Assembly (NCBI GenBank): GCA_003556955.1
Contig: PWQB01000507.1
Location: forward strand, 1 to 6,224
Source of the DNA: Nostocaceae cyanobacterium CSSed10_463m
GTDB taxonomy: Bacteria > Cyanobacteriota > Cyanobacteriia > Cyanobacteriales > Nostocaceae
Direction: 5' to 3'
DNA: 6,224 bases
Shown here: positions 1-5,469 of the stretch, one piece after another
Layout of the letters: every line of letters begins with the position of its first letter
Numbering within the stretch: the stretch's first letter is position 1
Translations under genes and position numbers: made by a program
Notes under the pieces: model-generated
Told to the model about the DNA's origin: nothing
Seen by the model: only the letters and a program-made list of their open reading frames with translations
Database searches by the model: none

Positions 1-79
1 TCCTCCCTTGTCTACTATCCTTCCTTGTCCACCTTGTCTTACCCTCACGAGAATGTAAAAAACCTACACCTGTCAGCTG

Positions 80-106
80 CCCCCTACCCCCCTGCCCTTT
101 TTCCCC
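80..106 (-). other. G-quadruplex motif on the minus strand (C-tracts on the plus strand)
   Basis: Four C-tracts on the plus strand (80-84, 87-92, 95-97 and 103-106) are separated by 2, 2 and 5 bases. The minus strand therefore carries four G-tracts of 3 to 6 bases with short loops, which fits the standard G3+N1-7 quadruplex pattern. It sits in a strongly pyrimidine-rich stretch about 100 bases before panC/cmk. The motif is seen directly; folding or function is inference. Pyrimidine-rich intergenic tracts are common in this group of cyanobacteria. Confidence 0.6.
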
Positions 107-120
107 GTTCCTCTTCTCCC

Positions 121-201
121 AATTCCCCTAGTTCAATACCCTTGCCCCCTATTTCAGATATAAACTAACGGGGGAGAGGCTTAAAAAGAACTAGGGGAAT
201 T
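121..201 (+). promoter_or_regulatory. Long inverted repeat covering the panC/cmk ribosome binding site
   Basis: Bases 121-134 and 188-201 are perfect 14-bp reverse complements. Inside them, 140-149 and 170-179 can pair again with one mismatch and one G-U pair, including five consecutive G-C pairs (145-149 with 170-174). The right outer arm contains the only Shine-Dalgarno-like sequence (AGGGG, 193-197) before the GTG start at 204. If the transcript begins before 121, the hairpin would hide the ribosome binding site. A TATAAA at 159-164 could instead be a -10 element, in which case the left arm would not be transcribed. Confidence 0.6.
193..197 (+). promoter_or_regulatory. Ribosome binding site of panC/cmk
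   Basis: AGGGG lies six bases before the GTG at 204 and supports that start. It is a moderate match to the anti-Shine-Dalgarno sequence and is embedded in the right arm of the 121-201 inverted repeat. Confidence 0.55.
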
Positions 202-203
202 TT

Positions 204-1817
204 GTGCGCCTGCTGACAACAGTTGCAGCTTTACGCTGCTATTTAACTAAACGCTGTTCCGAAAATCAGCTAACGGTTCCAGAAGATTTGGAACTGGATG
301 AGATAACTAGCTGGTATCAGACGGCCGTTGGTTTAGTACCAACAATGGGAGGATTACATCAAGGCCATTTGAGCTTGATCAAAAGAGCTAGGCAAGAAAA
401 TTCTACGGTGATTGTCAGTATTTTTGTCAATCCCTTGCAATTTGGTCCTCATGAGGACTATGAACGTTATCCCCGCACTTTAGAGTTAGACCAAAAACTT
501 TGTTTACAAGCAGGAGTAGATGCGATTTTTGCACCCACTCCGGAGGAAATGGGTGTTGCTCAGAAAAGTTTACAAGCATCTCAAGTTACACAAGTCATAC
601 CTCCATCTGCTATGATATTAGGTTTGTGTGGACGTTCTCGGCTAGGTCACTTTCAAGGTGTAGCAACGATAGTGACCAGGCTTTTGAACTTGGTACAACC
701 TAACCGAGCCTACTTTGGACAAAAAGATGGTCAACAACTGGCTATTATTAGACGGCTGGTAGCTGATTTGAATTTACCAGTAGAGATTGTTGCTTGTCCT
801 ACGGTACGGGAAGCTTCGGGTCTGGCTTTAAGTTCTCGTAACCAATATTTGACTACACAAGAAAAAGAGCAGGCCGCAGTTTTATATCGAGGTTTACGCC
901 AAGGATCAGCTGCATTCCAAGCTGGTGTTCGTAACAGCAGCGAGCTGATAGCAGTGGTACAGCGAGAACTGGCAAAGGTTAGTAATCTAATCGTGGAATA
1001 TATTGAATTGGTGGAACCGACTACATTAATGTCTTTAGAAACAGTTGAGGAGGAAGGAATGCTGGCGATCGCAGCTCGTCTTGGTTCGACACGTTTGATT
1101 GATAATATGATCTTGAGCGATCGTCAACCTATCATCGCTATCGATGGTCCAGCAGGGGCTGGTAAGTCCACAGTGGCTCGTCAAGTGGCAACTAAGCTGG
1201 GTCTAGTGTATCTCGATACAGGAGCTATGTATCGAGCTGTAACTTGGCTGGTGCTACAACAAGGTATTGCTATTGACGATGAATGTGCTATCGCTCAATT
1301 AGTCAATCAGTGTAAAATTGAACTTAGCCCCAGCCATGATCTACAATCGACCGTCAGGGTTTTGATTAATAATACTGATGTAACTCAAGCAATTCGGACA
1401 ATTGAGGTCACATCCCAAGTATCGGCAATTGCTGCACAAAACGCTGTGCGTCAAGCACTGGTTAAACAACAGCAAAGTTGGGGTAAAAAAGGTGGTTTAG
1501 TCGCTGAAGGTCGAGATATTGGGACTCATGTATTTCCCGATGCTGAAGTGAAAATATTTTTAACCGCTTCAGTCAATGAACGCGCTCATCGTCGTCAGCA
1601 AGATTTTAAACAGCAGGGTCAACCTGATGTGAATTTAGAACAGCTAAAACGAGATATCGCTGAACGTGACTGGAAAGATAGTACTCGTAAAGTTTCACCT
1701 TTACAAAAAGCCGCAGACGCAATTGAAATACAGTCTGATGGTCTTGATGTTTCTCAAGTCACCGAGCAAATCATAAATTACTACCAACAACGTTTAACAG
1801 CAGCTAACTTACCATAA
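204..1817 (+). CDS. panC/cmk: Bifunctional pantothenate synthetase / cytidylate kinase
   Basis: A 537-residue cytosolic fusion. The N-terminal half (about 1-302) is PanC, which joins pantoate to beta-alanine using ATP in the coenzyme A pathway. The C-terminal half (about 303-535) is cytidylate kinase, which makes CDP/dCDP from CMP/dCMP. PanC signatures: PTMGGLHQGH at 46-55, FVNPLQFGPHEDYERYP at 74-90, GHFQGVAT at 148-155, YFGQKD at 170-175, SSRN at 210-213. Kinase signatures: Walker A GPAGAGKST at 315-323, DTGAMYR at 338-344, AEGRDIGT at 434-441, ER...RR at 459-464, then RDxxDSTR at 488-495 and SPL at 498-500. Both halves look intact. The GTG start is supported by AGGGG six bases upstream and by the MRLLTTVAALR N-terminus I recall for Nostoc relatives. 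The fusion is known from cyanobacteria. A 14-bp inverted repeat covers the ribosome binding site, and an internal Shine-Dalgarno/ATG precedes the kinase half. Confidence 0.97.
   Translation: MRLLTTVAALRCYLTKRCSENQLTVPEDLELDEITSWYQTAVGLVPTMGGLHQGHLSLIKRARQENSTVIVSIFVNPLQFGPHEDYERYPRTLELDQKLCLQAGVDAIFAPTPEEMGVAQKSLQASQVTQVIPPSAMILGLCGRSRLGHFQGVATIVTRLLNLVQPNRAYFGQKDGQQLAIIRRLVADLNLPVEIVACPTVREASGLALSSRNQYLTTQEKEQAAVLYRGLRQGSAAFQAGVRNSSELIAVVQRELAKVSNLIVEYIELVEPTTLMSLETVEEEGMLAIAARLGSTRLIDNMILSDRQPIIAIDGPAGAGKSTVARQVATKLGLVYLDTGAMYRAVTWLVLQQGIAIDDECAIAQLVNQCKIELSPSHDLQSTVRVLINNTDVTQAIRTIEVTSQVSAIAAQNAVRQALVKQQQSWGKKGGLVAEGRDIGTHVFPDAEVKIFLTASVNERAHRRQQDFKQQGQPDVNLEQLKRDIAERDWKDSTRKVSPLQKAADAIEIQSDGLDVSQVTEQIINYYQQRLTAANLP
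1049..1061 (+). promoter_or_regulatory. Strong internal Shine-Dalgarno and in-frame ATG before the kinase domain
   Basis: GGAGG (1049-1053), a perfect anti-Shine-Dalgarno match inside a purine run at 1047-1058, lies five bases before an in-frame ATG at 1059 (Met286 of the fusion). This site is better than the gene's own. Initiation here would give a 252-residue protein containing the whole cytidylate kinase domain, with Walker A starting near residue 30. The purine run also simply encodes Glu-Glu-Glu-Gly in PanC, so it could be incidental. Confidence 0.35.
1065..1072. repeat. HIP1 octamer GCGATCGC
   Basis: Exact copy of the highly iterated palindrome of cyanobacterial genomes, inside panC/cmk. 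Further exact copies lie at 3714-3721, 4740-4747 and 5069-5076. A random octamer is expected about once per 65 kb, so four in 6.2 kb supports a cyanobacterial source. Confidence 0.9.
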
Positions 1818-1839
1818 TCAATATCAATGATAATGATTA
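1815..1839. promoter_or_regulatory. 25-bp AT-rich palindrome resembling a Fur box
   Basis: The sequence is a palindrome centred on 1827, with 11 of 12 flanking pairs matching (only 1821/1833 mismatched). It contains TGATAATGATTA at 1828-1839, close to one side of the classical Fur consensus TGATAATnATTATCA. It overlaps the panC/cmk stop codon (1815-1817) and lies about 190 bases before sodB, an iron enzyme gene. Without a GC stem or a T-tract it is not a standard terminator. The palindrome is seen directly; Fur binding is inference. Confidence 0.45.
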
Positions 1840-1910
1840 GTTTCTAGGAATTGGGCTGAAATACAACAGTATTGTGTCGAAATCCTCCCTTTGGTAGTAG
1901 AATGACGATG

Positions 1911-1939
1911 TTAAGTTTTATATCCTTCAATACTAGGAT
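1911..1939 (+). promoter_or_regulatory. Candidate sodB promoter
   Basis: TTAAGT (1911-1916) and TAGGAT (1934-1939) are separated by 17 bases and could be -35 and -10 elements. This would start transcription near 1946 and give a leader of about 80 bases. The match to consensus is only partial (4 of 6 at each box). The 9-bp inverted repeat at 1918-1943 overlaps the spacer and the -10. Confidence 0.25.
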
Positions 1940-1943
1940 ATAA
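1918..1943. promoter_or_regulatory. Perfect 9-bp inverted repeat upstream of sodB
   Basis: TTATATCCT (1918-1926) and AGGATATAA (1935-1943) are exact reverse complements around an 8-base centre. It lies 84-109 bases before the sodB ATG, where an operator or a leader hairpin could sit. No T-tract follows, so it is not an intrinsic terminator. The function is unknown. Confidence 0.5.
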
Positions 1944-2010
1944 GACCGCTACCCATATAACCTGTAATTTCCTAAGCTGCTACAACAGCTTTCCACTGGA
2001 AAACAGTAAA

Positions 2011-2017
2011 GAGAGGA
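2011..2017 (+). promoter_or_regulatory. Ribosome binding site of sodB
   Basis: GAGAGGA lies nine bases before the ATG at 2027 and fixes that start. It is the clearest gene-proximal ribosome binding site in the window, consistent with sodB being well translated. Confidence 0.75.
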
Positions 2018-2026
2018 TTTCACAAC

Positions 2027-2629
2027 ATGGCATTTACACAGCCCCCCTTACCCTTCGATTCTAAAGCTCTAGAGCCGTATGGCATGAAAGCCGAAACCTT
2101 CGAGTATCACTATGGCAAACATCATGCAGCCTACGTGACCAACTTGAACAAGCTCACTGACGGTACAGAACTAGCTAACAAGTCTTTAGAAGAAGTCATC
2201 CAAATCTCCTTTAAAGACTCCTCGAAAGCCGGAATCTTTAATAATGCAGCTCAAGTTTGGAATCACACCTTTTTCTGGAATTGCTTGAAGCCCGCAGGTG
2301 GTGGCGCACCCACTGGCGACTTAGCCGCTAAGATCAATCAGGATTTTGGTAGCTTCGATAAATTCAAAGAAGAATTTTCTAACGCTGCTGCAACTCAATT
2401 CGGTAGTGGTTGGGCTTGGTTGGTAGATGATGGTGGTACTTTGAAGGTAATGAAGACACCAAATGCAGAAAACCCCCTAGCTCATGGTAAAAAGGCACTC
2501 CTAACCATCGACGTTTGGGAACACGCCTACTACATCGACCATAGAAATGCTCGTCCCGCTTTCATCAAGAATTTCTTAGAACAGTTGGTGAATTGGGACT
2601 TCGTTGCTGAAAATTACGCTAAAGCATAA
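2027..2629 (+). CDS. sodB: Iron superoxide dismutase
   Basis: A 200-residue protein, normal length for the Fe-SOD family, that converts superoxide to hydrogen peroxide and oxygen. It has no signal peptide, so it should be cytosolic. The metal ligands expected from E. coli SodB are present: His28 (in EYHYGKHH, 26-33), His80 (VWNH), Asp162 and His166 (DVWEH). Gln76 in FNNAAQVWNHTFFW (71-84) is the active-site glutamine placement typical of the iron type. FGSGWAWLV (125-133) and the DVWEHAYYIDHRNARP block (162-177) complete the C-terminal domain. The ATG is supported by GAGAGGA nine bases upstream. The gene stands alone: a 209-base gap with palindromes precedes it and an intrinsic terminator follows. 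An iron-responsive regulator is plausible from the Fur-like palindrome at 1815-1839, but unproven. Confidence 0.98.
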   Translation: MAFTQPPLPFDSKALEPYGMKAETFEYHYGKHHAAYVTNLNKLTDGTELANKSLEEVIQISFKDSSKAGIFNNAAQVWNHTFFWNCLKPAGGGAPTGDLAAKINQDFGSFDKFKEEFSNAAATQFGSGWAWLVDDGGTLKVMKTPNAENPLAHGKKALLTIDVWEHAYYIDHRNARPAFIKNFLEQLVNWDFVAENYAKA

Positions 2630-2715
2630 CCATCTGTCAGTCTGTCAATGGCTTCAATGCTGGCTGATTCCAGATATGCCAATCAGTAAAAATTAGTTAA
2701 TTGACAAATACTGCC

Positions 2716-2745
2716 AGCAGTCACGATTGTATCGTGGCTGTTTTT
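2716..2745 (+). terminator. Rho-independent terminator after sodB
   Basis: Bases 2718-2727 pair with 2731-2740 (ten pairs, one of them G-U) around a TGT loop, followed directly by TTTTT (2741-2745). It lies about 90 bases after the sodB stop and should end that transcript, separating sodB from the small gene downstream. Confidence 0.8.
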
Positions 2746-2792
2746 GCTCAGTGAAGCAGATACACAACTATCGTCGGTCTCATGTATAGCAA

Positions 2793-2816
2793 AGTGCTGA
2801 GTGCTGAGTGCTGAGT
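2793..2816. repeat. Heptamer tandem repeat AGTGCTG, 3.4 copies
   Basis: Three exact copies of AGTGCTG (2793-2799, 2800-2806, 2807-2813) plus AGT. This is the short tandemly repeated repetitive (STRR) type of element common between genes of heterocyst-forming cyanobacteria. It lies between the sodB terminator and the small gene at 2909. Confidence 0.85.
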
Positions 2817-2908
2817 AAAAACCAAGTTAGCTCAAAGCTTTCAGCAATCAACAATGTCCTAACCTCTTTGGCGGTTGCTATATTTTAAACAGTAGTGAGT
2901 TCAAAAAT

Positions 2909-3115
2909 ATGGATAGTCAAGAACTAGCACAATATCTGGAATCAACAAATAGCATTGCCAAACCTTGGCTACTGGTACAGCTGCGGCTCAAGAAGTTACA
3001 AGAACGTCAAGCTAGTATTTCTGAAGATACTTACGCCAATGAGTTGGCAGACATACACGAAGATTTAATGCACCTAGGTGAATGGTGGCGTGGTATTGAA
3101 GAAGAAGTCTTTTAG
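2909..3115 (+). CDS. Small acidic conserved hypothetical protein
   Basis: A 68-residue protein whose function I do not recognise. It looks like a conserved small cyanobacterial protein from memory. It is acidic (14 Asp/Glu against 6 Lys/Arg), with no signal peptide, membrane segment or cysteine. Its composition suggests two helices: about 19-35 (PWLLVQLRLKKLQERQ, amphipathic and basic) and about 40-60 (acidic, ending in the tryptophan pair 59-60). The C-terminus IEEEVF is strongly acidic. The ATG at 2909 has only a weak upstream GTGAG (2896-2900). A terminator separates it from sodB, and purM begins 76 bases after its stop, so co-transcription with purM is possible. Two different heptamer arrays flank it. 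The good codon use and non-repetitive sequence favour a real gene. Confidence 0.75.
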   Translation: MDSQELAQYLESTNSIAKPWLLVQLRLKKLQERQASISEDTYANELADIHEDLMHLGEWWRGIEEEVF

Positions 3116-3124
3116 TGCCTCCTT

Positions 3125-3194
3125 GACTATGGACTATGAACTATGGACTAATGACTAATGACTAATGACTAATGACTAATGACTAATGACTATG
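3125..3194. repeat. Heptamer tandem repeat GACTAAT (STRR) reaching the purM start
   Basis: Ten heptads in register. Six are perfect GACTAAT copies (3146-3187). Three degenerate copies precede them (GACTATG at 3125 and 3132, AACTATG at 3139), and a GACTATG at 3188-3194 supplies the purM ATG. The next seven bases (GATTATC, 3195-3201), already coding, look like an eleventh degenerate unit. The array contains several ATGs that run into stops within a few codons, and no Shine-Dalgarno sequence. Confidence 0.92.
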
Positions 3195-4220
3195 GATTAT
3201 CGGGATGCTGGGGTTGATGTTGAGGCAGGTAGAGCCTTTGTAGACCAAATTCGCAATTTAGTTCACAGTACTTTTAGACCGGGAGTAATTGGTGGACTAG
3301 GTGGTTTTGGTGGTTGCTTTCAATTACCAGGGGGTTTTAAAGAACCAGTATTGGTTTCGGGAACCGATGGTGTGGGAACAAAGCTGAAAATTGCTCAGGT
3401 TCTCAACCGACATGATACTGTAGGTATTGATTTAGTGGCGATGTGTGTGAATGATGTGTTGACATCAGGTGCAGAACCACTGTTTTTTTTAGATTATGTG
3501 GCTACCAGTAAGTTAGAACCAGAACAACTAACTCAAGTGGTAGCAGGGATAGCCTCTGGGTGTAGGTCGGCTGGTTGCGCTTTATTGGGAGGAGAAACCG
3601 CCGAAATGCCGGGTTTCTACCAAGTGGGTGAGTATGACTTGGCTGGCTTCTGTGTGGGAATTGTGGAAAAAAGCCAGATGCTGGATGGCTCTCAGGTGCA
3701 AATTGGAGATGTAGCGATCGCACTTCCTAGTACAGGTGTACATAGCAATGGTTTGAGTTTAGTCCGAAAAATTGTTGACTCCAAATCATTGGCTTGGGAT
3801 GAACGTCCACAGTTATTAGGTGGTGAGAGCATAGCAGAAGCTTTTCTCAAACCAACACAAATTTATGTCAAGCCTGTTCTCGCAGCTCGTCAAGCTGAGT
3901 TAGAAATTCATGGTATGGCTCATATTACAGGTGGTGGCTTACCAGAGAATCTACCCAGATGTTTAGGTGCAAATCAAAGTATTCAAATTAACTCTAATAG
4001 TTGGACTATTCCGCCGATCTTCCAGTGGTTAGCAGAAGTCGGCTCAGTCAGTGCCGAGGCCATGTATAATACTTTCAATATGGGAATTGGTTTTGTGCTA
4101 TTAGTACCACCCCATCAAGTAGAACAGACAATCAGCTTTTTTAAATCACAGAATATTTCCGCTTTGGCAATTGGTGAAGTGATTCCCGGTTCGGGTACAT
4201 TAGCAGGTTTACCATTATAG
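3192..4220 (+). CDS. purM: Phosphoribosylformylglycinamidine cyclo-ligase (AIR synthetase)
   Basis: A 342-residue cytosolic enzyme, full length for PurM. It catalyses the fifth step of purine synthesis: ATP-dependent closure of FGAM to aminoimidazole ribotide. Family blocks appear in order: SGTDGVGTK at 56-64 (nucleotide site), [17 protein letters not shown] at 74-90, [11 protein letters not shown] at 133-143, [11 protein letters not shown] at 182-192, [13 protein letters not shown] at 244-256 and TFNMGIG at 294-300. I prefer the ATG at 3192 because the protein then begins MDYRDAG, as I recall for cyanobacterial PurM. An in-frame ATG at 3186 would add two residues (Met-Thr) and cannot be excluded. 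There is no visible ribosome binding site: a heptamer array runs directly into the start. It may share a transcript with the small gene 76 bases upstream. Confidence 0.96.
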   Translation: MDYRDAGVDVEAGRAFVDQIRNLVHSTFRPGVIGGLGGFGGCFQLPGGFKEPVLVSGTDGVGTKLKIAQVLNRHDTVGIDLVAMCVNDVLTSGAEPLFFLDYVATSKLEPEQLTQVVAGIASGCRSAGCALLGGETAEMPGFYQVGEYDLAGFCVGIVEKSQMLDGSQVQIGDVAIALPSTGVHSNGLSLVRKIVDSKSLAWDERPQLLGGESIAEAFLKPTQIYVKPVLAARQAELEIHGMAHITGGGLPENLPRCLGANQSIQINSNSWTIPPIFQWLAEVGSVSAEAMYNTFNMGIGFVLLVPPHQVEQTISFFKSQNISALAIGEVIPGSGTLAGLPL

Positions 4221-4318
4221 CATAATTGTCGATCACCTTGATAACCAGTACCCAAATCCGTGCTTATACAACCCGCCTGCAATTGGATACATGACTATCT
4301 GTGTGCCTGCCCTTGTAG

Positions 4319-4353
4319 AGACGCGATTCATCGCGTCTAATATCGCGTCTAAT
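4319..4353. repeat. Palindromic repeat with duplicated right arm
   Basis: AGACGCGAT (4319-4327) and ATCGCGTCT (4330-4338) are perfect reverse complements. The right arm is then duplicated as an exact 12-bp tandem repeat (4330-4341 and 4342-4353, ATCGCGTCTAAT). The GTAGAGACGCGAT-like arm matches my recollection of a dispersed palindrome frequent between genes in Nostocales. No T-tract follows, so terminator activity is doubtful. Confidence 0.75.
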
Positions 4354-4432
4354 AAATTCAGTAGTTAAATCTGTTCGAGAAATTTTTTACCTGATTTATA
4401 TAAGCAATTGAAAATACTCATGACCATCAGCA

Positions 4433-4460
4433 TTGAGATTTGCTAAGGTAGTCTTAACAT
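4433..4460 (+). promoter_or_regulatory. Candidate promoter for the PHP-domain gene
   Basis: TTGAGA (4433-4438) and TAACAT (4455-4460) are 16 bases apart, with 5 of 6 and 4 of 6 matches to the consensus boxes. The start site would be about 115 bases before the ATG. Low-confidence inference from AT-rich DNA. Confidence 0.25.
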
Positions 4461-4583
4461 ATTGAAAAAATTGGCTATCAGGCTGAAAAAACTACTGACA
4501 TTTTAAAGTGCTGGAGTTGTTTTCACCTCTAAGTGTGACGTGTGGGTGTATGGGGAATCAAGTATTTTCATTGATAAAAAGTT

Positions 4584-5270
4584 ATGGTTGTAAATTTTAC
4601 TCGAACATCTACGAACGTAGATATTTTAAGGCAAGTCTTCTGGAGTGTTAATGCCCAAAGCTGTCCCAAGTTATTCAATTTTCATATGCATACTGTCCAC
4701 TCAGATGGCAAGTTGCAACCAAGTGCATTGATGGAACAGGCGATCGCTATTGGGCTACAAGGATTGGCAATTACAGATCACCATAGTATTGGAGGGTATC
4801 AAACAGCACATATATGGTTAGAAAACTGGAAGTGGAATAATGGCAGTGAGAATACTCCTTACCTATGGAGTGGGGTAGAAATTAATGCCAACCTTTTGGA
4901 TGTTGAAGTTCACATTTTGGCTTATGCCTTTGAGCCAGAACATCCTAGCATCAAACCCTATTTGCAAAGAAAACCCACTACAGGCAAACAGTATCAAGCA
5001 AATAACATCATTGCTGCTATCCATCAAGCCGGAGGATTGGCAGTTTTAGCTCATCCTGTTCGCTACAAGCGATCGCACGTTGACTTAATAGGAGCTGCGG
5101 CTGAACGGGGAATTGACGGTGTGGAAGCTTTCTATGCTTATAATAACCCTAAACCTTGGATACCAAGTGCTGTAGAAACCCAACAAGTACAACAGTTAGC
5201 CCAGGAGTATCAGCTGTTTAATACCTGTGGCACTGATACCCACGGTTTAAGTTTGCTACAAAGGTTGTAA
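4584..5270 (+). CDS. PHP-domain metal-dependent phosphoesterase
   Basis: A 228-residue cytosolic protein of the polymerase-and-histidinol-phosphatase (PHP) superfamily, stand-alone TrpH/RNase AM (YciV)-like type. Metal-binding motifs appear in order: HMHTVHSDG at 34-42 (HxH plus Asp41), TDHH at 64-67, GVEI with Glu99, His110 in VHILAY, AHP with His157, and GTDTH at 216-220 (Asp218, His220). These fit a trinuclear metal site that hydrolyses phosphate esters. Characterised relatives act on 3',5'-nucleotide bisphosphates or short RNA 5' ends; the substrate here is inferred only. About 30 residues precede the domain. I believe this extension (MVVNF...) is shared by cyanobacterial homologues, which supports the ATG at 4584 although no Shine-Dalgarno is evident. 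It stands alone, with gaps of 363 and 199 bases, and contains two HIP1 sites. Confidence 0.9.
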   Translation: MVVNFTRTSTNVDILRQVFWSVNAQSCPKLFNFHMHTVHSDGKLQPSALMEQAIAIGLQGLAITDHHSIGGYQTAHIWLENWKWNNGSENTPYLWSGVEINANLLDVEVHILAYAFEPEHPSIKPYLQRKPTTGKQYQANNIIAAIHQAGGLAVLAHPVRYKRSHVDLIGAAAERGIDGVEAFYAYNNPKPWIPSAVETQQVQQLAQEYQLFNTCGTDTHGLSLLQRL

Positions 5271-5273
5271 AGT

Positions 5274-5310
5274 GCAACCGATGTTTATCTACAATTTTGC
5301 CATCAGTTGC
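5274..5310. repeat. Imperfect inverted repeat after the PHP gene
   Basis: GCAACCGATG (5274-5283) and CATCAGTTGC (5301-5310) pair at nine of ten positions around a 17-base loop, starting four bases after the stop codon. A 3'-end hairpin is possible, but no T-tract follows, so I do not call it a terminator. Confidence 0.35.
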
Positions 5311-5469
5311 TCAGGGGTTAGTTGTGCATTTCAGTAGAATGTTAGTTTAAACAGTTACGAAGGATTAAAATAGAATCAGGTTTCAAGATGCACTGCCAGC
5401 TAGTAACACCCTACTCATTTGCCATCCTGATACACTGGTTTAGCAAAACATTTTTAATAGTCTAAAACG

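Larger units (their letters stand above)
4221..4583. other. 363-base intergenic region between purM and the PHP gene
   Basis: I see no credible coding sequence, tRNA or clear intrinsic terminator here. It holds a GC-rich palindromic repeat (4319-4353) and a possible promoter (4433-4460). The remainder is AT-rich and unremarkable. Confidence 0.6.

Noticed and set aside
6..38. Three copies of CCTTGTC (6-12, 23-29, 32-38)
   Set aside because: Unequal spacing (17 and 9 bases) in a pyrimidine-biased stretch; it could be a decayed repeat, but it is not a regular array and not CRISPR-like.
500..703. 67-codon + strand open frame inside panC/cmk
   Set aside because: It overlaps the PanC domain in another frame, is rich in Ser/Thr/Cys with no family resemblance, and has no separate start signal; it is a shadow of the real gene.
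1815..1839. Intrinsic terminator of panC/cmk
   Set aside because: The palindrome is almost entirely A/T, has a single-base centre and is not followed by a T-tract.
2660..2690. CTGATT...AATCAG small inverted repeat after sodB
   Set aside because: Only six pairs with a long loop and no T-tract; the terminator at 2716-2745 is far stronger.
3125..3194. CRISPR array or phage att site
   Set aside because: The units are contiguous 7-mers with no spacers and no adjacent cas or integrase gene; this is a simple STRR.
3502..3723. 73-codon minus-strand open frame inside purM
   Set aside because: Antisense to a conserved part of PurM, with low-complexity His/Pro/Ser content and no recognisable motif or ribosome binding site.
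4319..4353. Intrinsic terminator of purM
   Set aside because: The GC stem is strong, but a second arm copy and AATAAATTC follow rather than a T-tract.
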